Of a stretch of DNA of 64,000 bases, positions 53,094 through 61,723 are shown one piece after another. Numbering within the stretch: the stretch's first letter is position 1; the number at the start of each line of letters is the position of its first letter. Origin of the DNA: Streptomyces sp. CoH27 (GTDB lineage: Bacteria; Actinomycetota; Actinomycetes; Streptomycetales; Streptomycetaceae); assembly GCF_020181035.1 (NCBI RefSeq), contig NZ_JAIQYY010000003.1, positions 331,862 to 395,861 on the forward strand. The letters run 5' to 3'. A program made the translations under genes and the position numbers. The notes below the pieces were generated by a model. It saw only the letters and a list, made by a program, of their open reading frames with translations. It searched no databases and was not told the DNA's origin.

Positions 53094-55625
53094 ATGCCTC
53101 ACGACGGCAGTGCCCGGGCCGGACTCTCGCAGCCGGGGACAGCCGGGGCCGGCGTCGCGGACACCGGCTCACCGCCGGGGCCGGAGACCCCCCTGAGCGT
53201 CGGCGCCCTGATGTTCGCCGGAGCGGAGCTGGCAGTGCTCTATGTGCCCGGCGCAGGTTCTGACGACCTTCGGTCGGTGGACACGGCCGGATGCGCCCCT
53301 GCCGGGTACGGACTGCCGGAGCGCCTGGCCCTGTCCGGCGACTCGCCTGCGGCCCGCGCCTGCCGCACCTCCCACCCCGTGTGGCTGACCCCCGCGGCAC
53401 TCGCCTCCTGCCCCGAAGGACGTCCGGTGCCGCCGCGGGCCCGGACATCGCTCGGTGCGCTGCCCCTCGGCGCCGAGGGCGGGCGGCTCGGCTGCCTCGT
53501 CGTCGTGGGCGCCGGCGAGAACGGCTTCGACACCGGGCAGCAGCGCTTCCTGGAGCGCTACGCCGACGCGGTCGCCGGCGTGCTGGAGGCCGGGGCCGGG
53601 GGAGGGCCGCCGCCGGCACCCTTGAGTTCCGCACTACGCCGCATGCGCGTCGGCTCCTTCGTCCTGGTGCCGGAAACCGGCGTGATCGACGCGGACGAGA
53701 CGCTGTGCGAACTGGTCGGCATCAGGCCGGACGACTTCGACGGCAAGGCGGACTCCCTGCTCGCGCACGCACTGCCGGAAGACCTGCACGCGCTGATGTC
53801 GGTGCTGGAGCCGTCCACCCAGATCTCCGGCCGACGGGAACTGGACTTCCGCGTCCGCTGCCCCACCGGTGAGATGCGCTGGCTGAGTCTGAGGTGCCGC
53901 GTGGCGGCGGGTCCCGACGACCGGCCGGAGCAGGTGCTGGGTGTGGTGACGGCGACCTCGGTCCTGCACCGGGGCGCCGACGACGTCTCCCGGATCCAGT
54001 GGTTGACCGCCGCACTCGACGAGGCCACCACCGTGCGCGACGTCAGCCACGTGGTGGTCACGGCCCTGCGCGAGCCCCTGAGCGCCGACCGGGTGGCGTT
54101 CGCCGAGCTGCAGCACGAACGGCTCCAGGTCACCCTGCTCGACCCGGCGCAGCCCGCCGCCTGGCCGCAGACATGGCGTCTTCAGTGGCGTTCGGAGTGG
54201 CCGGACGCGCCTCTCAGTGCCCTGCCCACCCTGCAGATGGCTCTGCGCGACGGACGTATGGACCTGTGGCCGGCAGGCACCGCCTTGGAACCGGGACTCG
54301 ACGGCATCGGCCCCGGAGGCCTCGCCGTCCTGCCGCTGCCCGCCAGAGGCCGGGTCGCCGGCGTGTGCCTGATCGGCTGGGACCGGCCGCACGAGTTCGT
54401 CCCCGAGGAACGTTCGCTGCTGACCGCCACCGCCTCACTGGCCGGCCAGGCGCTCACCCGCGCCCACGCCTATGACGCCGAACAGGAACTCGCGACGATG
54501 CTGCAGCGCAGCCTGCTGCCACGACGTCTGCCCGAGCTTCCCGGCGGGATCGCCGTCGCCCGCTATCTGCCCGCCCGGCGAGGACTGCAGGTGGGCGGCG
54601 ACTGGTACGACGTGATCGCCCTCTCCGAGGACCGGGTGGCGCTGGTCATCGGCGACGTGCAGGGCCACAGCGCCGCAGCCGCGACGATCATGGGCCAGAT
54701 GCGTACCGCGGTCAGGGCGTACGCGGTGGAGGGTCACCCGCCCGACGTGGTCGTCTCGCACGCCAACCGCCTCCTCGTCGGCATGGAGACGGATCTCTTC
54801 GCCACCTGCTGCTACGCCGAACTGAACATGGACGAGGGCGACGTTCTGTTCGTCCGGGCCGGGCACGTCGCACCGCTGCTGCGCCATCCCGACGGCGCCA
54901 CCGAGGAGGTCGAGGTCGAGGGCAGCCTTCCGCTGGGCATCTCCATGGAGGCGGACTTCCCGATGACCGCGGTGGCACTGGCGCCCGGAACGATGCTCGC
55001 CCTGGTCACCGACGGGCTGATCGAGGCCGCCGACCTGTCCCTGGACGAGGGCATGCGCCGCACGCGCGCCACCCTCGCCGCGGCCGACCCGTCGGATCTC
55101 GGGCGGGTGGCCGACGCCCTGCTGGGCGACGTCGGCCGTCGCGAGGACGATGTGGCGCTGTTGCTGCTGCGGTACGACGGCATGAAGACCCGGCCGATCC
55201 GGGCGGGCTGGGTGGTGTGGCGGCTGCCCGACGCGGTCATGCACGCCCGCCGGTTCACCGCGCGCACGCTGCGCAGCTGGAAGGTCGAAGAAGCCACCGA
55301 CCCGGTGCTGCTGGTGGTGTCCGAGCTCGTCACCAACGCCCTGGTGCACACCCAGGGCCCGGTCCGTCTCGACCTGATGCTCCGCGGGGACCGGGTGCGT
55401 GTCTGCGTGAGCGACTCCTCTCCGCGGGCACCCGCCAAGCCCGTGATCGTGGACTGGGAGTCGACCGGCGGCCGGGGCCTGCTCCTGGTCGAGGCGATGT
55501 CGGAGTCCTTCGGCACGGTGCCGGTGGCCGGCGGCAAGCAGGTGTGCAGCGAGATAGCGGTACCGCGTCGTGAACCGGCTTCGGTCGGCGCAGGACCGGG
55601 CGCCGAGGAGGGGGACCGGTCATGA
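53094..55625 (+). CDS. Multidomain SpoIIE-type PP2C phosphatase with GAF, PAS and anti-sigma-like ATPase domains
   Basis: 843 residues, ATG 53094 behind GGGAGG. Domains: GAF-like 35-160, PAS about 182-295 (GSFVLVPETGVIDADETLCEL), a second GAF about 300-460, PP2C/SpoIIE 462-695 (LLPRRLPELPG, GGDWYDVIAL, IGDVQGHSAAAA, DDVALLLLRYDG), and a HATPase about 718-830 with N box SELVTNALVH and G boxes [10 protein letters not shown]. No membrane segment, so cytoplasmic. Proteins of this type reset anti-sigma antagonists, and the ATPase domain can itself act as a Ser kinase. Its ATGA overlap with a sugar-binding lipoprotein gene is unusual and suggests a sugar-responsive partner switch (inference). Confidence 0.92.
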   Translation: MPHDGSARAGLSQPGTAGAGVADTGSPPGPETPLSVGALMFAGAELAVLYVPGAGSDDLRSVDTAGCAPAGYGLPERLALSGDSPAARACRTSHPVWLTPAALASCPEGRPVPPRARTSLGALPLGAEGGRLGCLVVVGAGENGFDTGQQRFLERYADAVAGVLEAGAGGGPPPAPLSSALRRMRVGSFVLVPETGVIDADETLCELVGIRPDDFDGKADSLLAHALPEDLHALMSVLEPSTQISGRRELDFRVRCPTGEMRWLSLRCRVAAGPDDRPEQVLGVVTATSVLHRGADDVSRIQWLTAALDEATTVRDVSHVVVTALREPLSADRVAFAELQHERLQVTLLDPAQPAAWPQTWRLQWRSEWPDAPLSALPTLQMALRDGRMDLWPAGTALEPGLDGIGPGGLAVLPLPARGRVAGVCLIGWDRPHEFVPEERSLLTATASLAGQALTRAHAYDAEQELATMLQRSLLPRRLPELPGGIAVARYLPARRGLQVGGDWYDVIALSEDRVALVIGDVQGHSAAAATIMGQMRTAVRAYAVEGHPPDVVVSHANRLLVGMETDLFATCCYAELNMDEGDVLFVRAGHVAPLLRHPDGATEEVEVEGSLPLGISMEADFPMTAVALAPGTMLALVTDGLIEAADLSLDEGMRRTRATLAAADPSDLGRVADALLGDVGRREDDVALLLLRYDGMKTRPIRAGWVVWRLPDAVMHARRFTARTLRSWKVEEATDPVLLVVSELVTNALVHTQGPVRLDLMLRGDRVRVCVSDSSPRAPAKPVIVDWESTGGRGLLLVEAMSESFGTVPVAGGKQVCSEIAVPRREPASVGAGPGAEEGDRS

Positions 55626-56725
55626 CGTGTCGCAGGCAAAGGGTGACGCCCCGTACGCGATATGTCGTCGGCGCGCTGGTCGCGGGCCTGCTGGTCATGC
55701 CCTCGGCCGCCTGCACAGGAGGCGGAACAGCCACCACGGACAGCTTCACCGTCGGCCTGCTGTTGCCGAGCCGGGTGGTGCCACGCTGGGAGAACTCCGA
55801 CAAGCCGCTGATCGAGCGACGGGTGAAACAGCTCTGCCCGCACTGCAACGTCACCTATGCCAACGCCGCCGACGACGCGACGGCCCAGCGGCAACAGATG
55901 ATCGCCATGATCACCAGGGGGGTCAGAGTCCTCATTCTCGTCGCCACCGACAACAGGGTGCAGCGCTCGTCCGTCCAGGCGGCGCACGACGCGGGCGTCC
56001 CCGTCGTCTCCTACGACAGGCTCGCCGACGGGCCGATCTCGGGCTACGTCAGCTTCGACGGCGTACAGGTCGGCAGGCTGCAGGGCCAGGCCCTCCTGAA
56101 GGCCATGCACGCCCCGGCCGAGGACGGGACCATCGTCATGATGAACGGCGACCCGACCAGCTCCAACGCCCCGTTGTACAAGAGGGGTGCACTGTCCGTC
56201 CTGCAGGGCAAGGTGAGGATCGGCCGTTCCTACGACACCCTGGGCTGGGGCACGGACAACGCGAACGCCAACATGTCTGCCGCCATCTCGGCCCTGGGCC
56301 CGGGCCGGATCGACGGCGTCCTGGCCGCCAACGACGCCATCGCCGCAGGCGTCATCTCCGCACTCAAGACCGCCCACGTCAGGCGCCTGCCACCGGTCAC
56401 CGGCCAGGACGCCGACCTCGACGCGGTGCAGCGCATCGTGGGCGGCGAGCAGTCCATGACGGTGTACAAGTCCTTCCGCGCGGAAGCCGAAGCAGCCGCT
56501 GCCATGGCCGTCGCCCTGGGCCGCGGGGAGAAGCTGCGCACCATCGCCACGACGACGATCGACAGCCCCACCACCCACCACATCCCGTCCGTGCTCCTCA
56601 CCCCGGTCGCCGTGACCACCGCCAACATCAAGCAGACCCTCGTCAAGGACGGTGTGTACACCATCGACCAGATCTGCACACCGCAGCTGCGGGCCGCTTG
56701 TGCGAAGGCAGGGCTGACTCCGTAG
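55622..56725 (+). CDS. XylF-like sugar-binding lipoprotein, copy 2, coupled to the phosphatase
   Basis: 367 residues, ATG 55622 overlapping the phosphatase stop by 4 bases. Lipobox PSAACTGG, then the XylF pattern: GLLLPSRVVPRWENSDKPLI, TRGVRVLILVATDNRVQ, YDRLADGPISGYVSFDG, VMMNGDPTSSNAP and VTGQDADLDAVQRIVGGEQ. It closely parallels copy 1 of the divergent transporter, but no permease or ATPase is encoded with it. That leaves two roles: a second binding protein for the nearby transporter, or a sensor whose state is passed to the phosphatase through the membrane. Confidence 0.92.
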   Translation: MTCRRQRVTPRTRYVVGALVAGLLVMPSAACTGGGTATTDSFTVGLLLPSRVVPRWENSDKPLIERRVKQLCPHCNVTYANAADDATAQRQQMIAMITRGVRVLILVATDNRVQRSSVQAAHDAGVPVVSYDRLADGPISGYVSFDGVQVGRLQGQALLKAMHAPAEDGTIVMMNGDPTSSNAPLYKRGALSVLQGKVRIGRSYDTLGWGTDNANANMSAAISALGPGRIDGVLAANDAIAAGVISALKTAHVRRLPPVTGQDADLDAVQRIVGGEQSMTVYKSFRAEAEAAAAMAVALGRGEKLRTIATTTIDSPTTHHIPSVLLTPVAVTTANIKQTLVKDGVYTIDQICTPQLRAACAKAGLTP

Positions 56726-56870
56726 AGGGCGATCGGCTCCTTGCCTGCGCATCGATCATGGCGGAGGCAGGGGTCTATGCTCACTTCATGCCCGAGGCCG
56801 GAGGCAAGGGGCGCACCGCGTGGGAGCTGGCCGTGGAATATAAGGCAAATGAGCTATGGGGCCTGGGTAG

Positions 56871-57785
56871 ATGTTGAGAGAGGTCGCTGCAACCCGTTAC
56901 ATCGAACCCCTCCGCTCGGGCGGCTCCGTCCCAGGAGTCGTCGAGGCCGACGACCTCGGCATGTACGTGGTGAAGTTCACCGGCTCGGCGCAGGGGCACA
57001 AGGCGCTGGTGGCCGAGGTGATCGTCGGGGAACTCGCCCGTGCGCTGGGCCTGCGCTTCCCGGAGCTGGTGCTCGTCCGCTTCGATCCGGCGATCGCGGC
57101 GGAGGAGCCCCATCAGGAGGTCCGGGACCTGCACGGCGCGAGCGCGGGGGTGAACCTCGGCATGGACTATCTGCCGGGCGCCGCCGACTTCACCCCGAAG
57201 GTCGCGAAGAGCTTCCCCGTGGACCCGCTGGAGGCGGGCCGGATCGTCTGGCTGGACGCGCTCACGGTCAACGTGGACCGCACGGTGCACAGCTCCAACC
57301 TCATGGTCTGGCCCACGCTCGGCACCGTACCGCCGCGCCTGTGGCTCATCGACCACGGCGCCGCGCTCGTCTTCCACCACCGCTGGGACACCACGGCCCC
57401 GGGCAAGAGCTACGACTTCCGGCACCACGCCCTCGGCCACTACGGACCCGACGTCCGGGCGGCCGACGCCGAACTGGCCCCCAGGGTCACCGAGGAACTG
57501 CTGCGGGGCATCGTCGCCCAGGTGCCGGACGCGTGGCTGGCCGAGGACGCCGGCTTCGCGACCCCGGACGACGTCCGCGCCGCCTACGTCGACTACCTGC
57601 TGGCCCGGGTCCGCCTGTCACGGGAGTGGCTGCCCACCGACTTCCCGAGCCATGAGCAGCTCGCCGCCGAGGACGCCGCCCGCGCGGCGCGGACCCAGGC
57701 GGGCCGCCCGGCCTGGCTCAAACGCGTCCCCGACCTGCACGGCAAGCCGGCCGCGGAGCAGGACTGGTCGGCTCACCTGGGCTGA
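56871..57785 (+). CDS. HipA-like kinase-fold protein (HipA_2 type)
   Basis: 304 residues, ATG 56871; no good ribosome site, so possibly leaderless or weakly expressed. It shows the shape of the HipA_2 family: GMYVVKFTGSAQGHKALVAE with a lysine for ATP, LGMDYLPGAADFT, WLDALTVNVDRTVHSSNLMV for the catalytic Asp/Asn, and LWLIDHGAALVFHH for the metal-binding Asp. No HipB antitoxin gene adjoins, so this is a solitary member and not a typical toxin-antitoxin pair. Ends at a bidirectional terminator facing aceB. Confidence 0.85.
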   Translation: MLREVAATRYIEPLRSGGSVPGVVEADDLGMYVVKFTGSAQGHKALVAEVIVGELARALGLRFPELVLVRFDPAIAAEEPHQEVRDLHGASAGVNLGMDYLPGAADFTPKVAKSFPVDPLEAGRIVWLDALTVNVDRTVHSSNLMVWPTLGTVPPRLWLIDHGAALVFHHRWDTTAPGKSYDFRHHALGHYGPDVRAADAELAPRVTEELLRGIVAQVPDAWLAEDAGFATPDDVRAAYVDYLLARVRLSREWLPTDFPSHEQLAAEDAARAARTQAGRPAWLKRVPDLHGKPAAEQDWSAHLG

Positions 57786-57793
57786 ACACGCGC

Positions 57794-57828
57794 GAGCGGC
57801 CCCGGGACGTGAACTCCCGGGGCCGCTC
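57794..57828. terminator. Bidirectional terminator between the HipA-like gene and aceB
   Basis: GAGCGGCCCCGGGA pairs with TCCCGGGGCCGCTC: perfect 14 bp, 7-base loop, 8 bases after one stop and 13 before the other. Confidence 0.9.
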
Positions 57829-57841
57829 ACCCGTGTCAGGT

Positions 57842-59467
57842 TCAGCCCTTGAGCTGCTCGTACGCCGGCAGGGTGAGGAAGTCGGCGTAGTTCTCGTCCA
57901 GGGAGACCGTCAGCAGCAGGTCATGGGCCTCCTGCCAGTGGCCGGCGGCGAAGGCCTCCTCGCCGATCTCCTGGCGGATGGCGGACAGTTCCTCGGCGGC
58001 GACCTTGCGGGCCAGCTCGGGCGTGGCCGTGTCGCCGTTCTCGAACTCGACGCCTGCGTTGATCCACTGCCAGATCTGGGAGCGGGAGATCTCGGCGGTG
58101 GCCGCGTCCTCCATCAGGTTGAAGATGGCGACCGCGCCGAGACCGCGCAGCCAGGCCTCGATGTAGCGGATGCCGACCTGGACGGCGTTGACGAGACCGC
58201 TGTACGTCGGCTTCGCGTCCAGCGAGTCGATCGCGATCAGGTCGGCCGCCTCGACGTGGACGTCCTCGCGCAGCCGGTCCTTCTGGTTCGGCTTGTCGCC
58301 GAGGACCTTGTCGAAGGACTCCATGGCGATCGGCACGAGGTCGGGGTGCGCGACCCAGGAGCCGTCGAACCCGTCGTTCGCCTCACGGTCCTTGTCGGCG
58401 CGGACCTTCTCGAAGGCCACCTTGTTGACCTCGGCGTCCTTGCGGGACGGGATGAAGGCCGCCATGCCGCCGATCGCGTGCGCGCCGCGCTTGTGGCAGG
58501 TACGCACGAGGAGTTCGGTGTAGGCCCGCATGAACGGGGCGGTCATCGTCACCGCGTTGCGGTCCGGCAGGACGAACCTGGCGCCGCCGTCGCGGAAGTT
58601 CTTCACGATGGAGAACAGGTAGTCCCAGCGCCCGGCGTTCAGCCCGGAGGCGTGGTCGCGCAGTTCGTAGAGGATCTCCTCCATCTCGTACGCGGCCGTG
58701 ATCGTCTCGATCAGGACGGTGGCGCGGATGGTGCCCTGCGGGATGCCGACGTAGTCCTGCGCGAAGACGAAAACGTCGTTCCAGAGGCGGGCCTCCAGGT
58801 GCGACTCGGTCTTCGGCAGGTAGAAGTACGGGCCCTTGCCGAGGTCCAGCAGCCGCTGGGCGTTGTGGAAGAAGTACAGGCCGAAGTCGACGAAGGCGCC
58901 CGGGACGGCGTGGCCGTCGGCGTCGACCAGGTGCCGCTCGGTCAGGTGCCAGCCGCGCGGGCGCATGACGACGGTCGCCAGCTCCTCGTTCGGGCGCAGG
59001 GCGTAGGACTTGCCCGACTTCGGGTCGGTGAAGTCGATGTTCCGGGTGTAGGCGTCGGCCAGGTTGACCTGACCGAGGACGACGTTCTCCCAGGTGGGAG
59101 CGGAGGCGTCCTCGAAGTCGGCGAGCCAGACCTTCGCGCCCGAGTTCAGCGCGTTGATGGTCATCTTGCGGTCGGTGGGGCCGGTGATCTCGACGCGCCG
59201 GTCGTTCAGCGCGGCCGGGGCCGGGGCGACCTTCCAGGAGTCGTCCGCGCGGATGGCGGCGGTCTCCGGGAGGAAGTCGAGCGTGGAGGTGCGGGCGATC
59301 TCGGCGCGGCGCTCGGCCCGGCGGGCGAGGAGTTCGTCACGGCGCGGGGTGAACCGCCGGTGCAGCTCCGCCACGAAGGCGAGCGCCGCGTCCGTGAGGA
59401 TCTCTTCCTGCCGGGGCAGGGGCTCGGCGTCGACGATGGCCAGCGGGGACGGCGCTGGTGCGGACAT
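57842..59467 (-). CDS. aceB: Malate synthase A
   Basis: 541 residues, ATG 59467 with AAGGAAG ahead. Malate synthase A features: [20 protein letters not shown], the glyoxylate/Mg region with [28 protein letters not shown], and the family signature [20 protein letters not shown]. It condenses glyoxylate and acetyl-CoA to malate and CoA. Isocitrate lyase is absent here; together with the allantoin genes this suggests that the enzyme drains glyoxylate from ureidoglycolate. Its promoter carries both regulon palindromes. Confidence 0.97.
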   Translation of the reverse strand: MSAPAPSPLAIVDAEPLPRQEEILTDAALAFVAELHRRFTPRRDELLARRAERRAEIARTSTLDFLPETAAIRADDSWKVAPAPAALNDRRVEITGPTDRKMTINALNSGAKVWLADFEDASAPTWENVVLGQVNLADAYTRNIDFTDPKSGKSYALRPNEELATVVMRPRGWHLTERHLVDADGHAVPGAFVDFGLYFFHNAQRLLDLGKGPYFYLPKTESHLEARLWNDVFVFAQDYVGIPQGTIRATVLIETITAAYEMEEILYELRDHASGLNAGRWDYLFSIVKNFRDGGARFVLPDRNAVTMTAPFMRAYTELLVRTCHKRGAHAIGGMAAFIPSRKDAEVNKVAFEKVRADKDREANDGFDGSWVAHPDLVPIAMESFDKVLGDKPNQKDRLREDVHVEAADLIAIDSLDAKPTYSGLVNAVQVGIRYIEAWLRGLGAVAIFNLMEDAATAEISRSQIWQWINAGVEFENGDTATPELARKVAAEELSAIRQEIGEEAFAAGHWQEAHDLLLTVSLDENYADFLTLPAYEQLKG

Positions 59468-59562
59468 GAGCTGTCACTTCCTTCAGCGGTGGCACCAAGT
59501 GCCAAGAGGCACGAACAGGGCGAACAGCGCCGACTGTGCGGGCAGGCGCTTCTGAACAGTGG

Positions 59563-59591
59563 ATAGTAGTTTCCTCATCGTGGAACTTCAA
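59563..59591 (-). promoter_or_regulatory. aceB promoter
   Basis: On the minus strand: TTGAAG (from 59591), a 17-base spacer (59569-59585), TACTAT (59563-59568). The spacer is almost exactly filled by the TTCC-type operator. Confidence 0.7.
59571..59585. promoter_or_regulatory. AllR-type operator inside the aceB promoter
   Basis: TTCCTCATCGTGGAA, TTCC-N7-GGAA, lying between the -35 and -10 boxes. Binding there would block RNA polymerase. Confidence 0.65.
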
Positions 59592-59603
59592 TGGTTTGTT
59601 GAC
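59587..59603. promoter_or_regulatory. TTCAAC-type operator at the aceB -35 box
   Basis: TTCAAT-GGTTT-GTTGAC, 6+5+6, one base after the TTCC-type site, so two proteins could bind side by side or compete. Confidence 0.6.
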
Positions 59604-59651
59604 GTCGAGATTCTCTGAGTCGAGGGAAGGTGGCGCCCAGTGCCACCGTGC

Positions 59652-60254
59652 TCACTCCAAGTGGCGCAGGTCGGCCTCGGTGTCGATGTCGTACGGCTCC
59701 GCCACGTCGGCGCACTCCACGAGCCGTATCTCGCTCTCGTGATCCTTCAGATAGGCGCGCGCCCCGCGGTCCCCGGTGGCGGTCGCAGCGATCCCCGCCC
59801 AGTGGGCGGCACCGAACAGCACGGGATGCCCGCGGACGCCGTCGTAGGCGGCCGAGGCCAGTGACTTCTCGTCCTCGTACGCGCCGAGTACCCGCGCCAC
59901 GGCCGCCGCACGGATGCCCGGCTGGTCGACCAGGCTCACCAGGGCCGCGCGCGCCCCCGTACCGCCGAGCGAGACCAGTCCGGCCCGCAACGAGGAGCCC
60001 ATCCCGTCGGCCCAGCCGGGGTTGTCCACGAGCACGCAGCCGCCCAGTTCGGCACGCGCGCGTACCTCGTCCGCCGACGCGCCCAGGACCACATGGATCC
60101 GCCCGCACCCGGCCGCCCGCAGCATGCCGACGGCATGCTCGACCAGCGGCCGTCCCCGGTGCTCCAGCAGCGCCTTGGGCCGACCGCCGAGCCGCCGTCC
60201 CCCGCCGGCGGCGAGCAGCAGCCCGGCGACCTCCTCGCGATGTCTGTCCGTCAT
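59652..60254 (-). CDS. MobA/MocA-like nucleotidyltransferase
   Basis: 200 residues, ATG 60254. It begins VAGLLLAAGGGRRLGGRPKAL, the nucleotide-binding loop of molybdenum-cofactor cytidylyl/guanylyltransferases, with VDNPGWADGMGSSLRAG and ALVSLVDQPGI for metal and nucleotide. MocA adds CMP to molybdopterin for xanthine dehydrogenase, which would fit a purine catabolism block, but no xanthine dehydrogenase gene is in the window, so this link is inferred. Confidence 0.88.
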   Translation of the reverse strand: MTDRHREEVAGLLLAAGGGRRLGGRPKALLEHRGRPLVEHAVGMLRAAGCGRIHVVLGASADEVRARAELGGCVLVDNPGWADGMGSSLRAGLVSLGGTGARAALVSLVDQPGIRAAAVARVLGAYEDEKSLASAAYDGVRGHPVLFGAAHWAGIAATATGDRGARAYLKDHESEIRLVECADVAEPYDIDTEADLRHLE

Positions 60255-60383
60255 GCGTCCTGCATACCCGACGCGGCGGCCGACGGCCGGTTCCCTGGGG
60301 CTGAATTTCGGTCCGCGCGGTGGCGCGCACGGACGCGGTGGCGTTTACTGACCCGCGCACGACGGCGTGTGAGGGGGAGGGCT

Positions 60384-60701
60384 GTGTTTCGGAGCTTGGG
60401 GCAGAGACCGGTGACCGGCAGGGGCGAGGACCCGAGAGTGGCGGAACTGCGGACCGCGGTGTCCCGGCTGCGCCGCGAACTCGCCGCGCTGCCCTCCGAG
60501 TTCCCCGACCGGGCGATCGCCGAGGACGAACTGGCGGCTCTGGCGGCGATGGCCGCGGGCGGCGCACCCGAGACCCCGCGCCTGCGCGGCTCCCTGTTAC
60601 TGATCGCGGGGGCGATCGGCTCGGTGAGTGCGCTGGCGAGGGGTCTGAAGGAGGTCAGGGACGCGGTGGATCTTTTCGGGGAACCGACGCAGAGGGGTTA
60701 G
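60384..60701 (+). CDS. Small helical hypothetical protein (DUF5955-like)
   Basis: 105 residues, GTG 60384 with GAGGGGGAGG ahead. One amphipathic helical region (VAELRTAVSRLRRELAALPS), a short acidic linker, then a hydrophobic stretch LRGSLLLIAGAIGSVSALAR that could touch the membrane, and a tail with VRDAVDLFG. I recall this pattern as an actinobacterial family found next to allR; function unknown. Converges on allR with 35 bases between stops. Confidence 0.75.
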   Translation: MFRSLGQRPVTGRGEDPRVAELRTAVSRLRRELAALPSEFPDRAIAEDELAALAAMAAGGAPETPRLRGSLLLIAGAIGSVSALARGLKEVRDAVDLFGEPTQRG

Positions 60702-60736
60702 CGGTGCCCACCTGAGGGGCGCGGGAGGCGGCCCCG

Positions 60737-61531
60737 TCAGGCGCCCGAACTCGCCAAAGCCTGAGACAGTTCAAGGGCGATCTGCTGGAGCACCGGCACG
60801 ATCTTGTCGGTCGCGGCCTCCGTCACGCGCCCGGCCGGCCCGGAGATGGAGATCGCCGCGGCCGTGGGCGAGTCGGGAACGGACACCGCGAGACACCGCA
60901 CCCCGATCTCCTGCTCGTTGTCGTCGACGGCGTACCCCGACCGCCGTACGTCCTCCAGCGCGGCCAGGAAGCCCTCGGGCGTGGTGATGGTCTTCTCGGT
61001 GGCCGCGGGCATCCCGGTACGCGCCAGCAGCGCCCGCACCTCGTCGTCCGGCACCCCGGCGAGCAGTGCCTTGCCCACGCCGGTCGAGTGCGGCAGCACC
61101 CGTCGGCCCACCTCGGTGAACATCCGCATCGAGTGCTTCGACGGCACCTGCGCCACGTACACGATCTCGTCGCCGTCCAGCAGCGCCATGTTCGCCGTCT
61201 CGCCGGTCTCCTCGACCAGCCGGGCGAGATACGGCCGCGCCCACGTGCCGAGCAGCCGGGACGCCGACTCGCCGAGCCGGATGAGGCGGGGGCCGAGGGC
61301 GTAGCGCCGGTTCGGCTGCTGGCGTACGTATCCGCAGGCGACCAGCGTGCGCATCAGCCGGTGGATGGTCGGCAGCGGCAGCCCGCTGGTCGCGGACAGT
61401 TCGCTCAGGCCCACCTCGCCGCCCGCGTCCGCCATCCGCTCCAGCAGATCGAAGGCGCGCTCAAGGGACTGGACACCGCCGCCGGCGGAGGGCTTGGCGG
61501 AGTCGGTGGTGCTGGCGCTGGACGTCGGCAC
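60737..61531 (-). CDS. allR: IclR-family regulator, repressor of allantoin genes
   Basis: 264 residues, GTG 61531 behind GAAAGGAAC. N-terminal winged helix (VQSLERAFDLLERMADAGGE, LSELSATSGLPLPTIHRLMR) and C-terminal IclR effector domain (STGVGKALLAGVPDDEV, GYAVDDNEQEIGVRCLAVSV, SISGPAGRV). It sits divergently from allantoinase, as AllR does in Streptomyces, where it represses allantoin and glyoxylate genes and is released by allantoin-pathway intermediates. TTCC-N7-GGAA sites in front of gcl, hyi, catalase, aceB and allB are its likely targets. Confidence 0.93.
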   Translation of the reverse strand: MPTSSASTTDSAKPSAGGGVQSLERAFDLLERMADAGGEVGLSELSATSGLPLPTIHRLMRTLVACGYVRQQPNRRYALGPRLIRLGESASRLLGTWARPYLARLVEETGETANMALLDGDEIVYVAQVPSKHSMRMFTEVGRRVLPHSTGVGKALLAGVPDDEVRALLARTGMPAATEKTITTPEGFLAALEDVRRSGYAVDDNEQEIGVRCLAVSVPDSPTAAAISISGPAGRVTEAATDKIVPVLQQIALELSQALASSGA

Positions 61532-61583
61532 GGCGCGTTCCTTTCGGGGCTGACAGGAGGGCAGAAGCCTACCCGGCAGTCGG

Positions 61584-61612
61584 TTGACTCCCCGCTTGTA
61601 CGTAGCTACGTT
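61584..61612 (+). promoter_or_regulatory. Possible allB promoter with a palindrome at its -10
   Basis: TTGACT, 17 bases, TACGTT (61607-61612). A perfect 12-bp palindrome ACGTAGCTACGT (61600-61611) overlaps the -10 box. The long leader to allB (about 190 bases) makes a second promoter nearer the gene possible. Confidence 0.5.
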
Positions 61613-61631
61613 CTGCTTGGCGAAATTCTAA

Positions 61632-61646
61632 TTCCGCTTTGTGGAA
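61632..61646. promoter_or_regulatory. AllR-type operator in the allR-allB region
   Basis: TTCCGCTTTGTGGAA, 15 bases, downstream of the possible allB promoter and upstream of allR. A location between the two genes allows control of both. Confidence 0.7.
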
Positions 61647-61723
61647 ACGTCCAGAGTGGGCGCGGTCGGCGCGCTGCTCAGAAGTGTGCCCCTTGACGGC
61701 GCGGAAGTGGGAGTGAAGACTCC

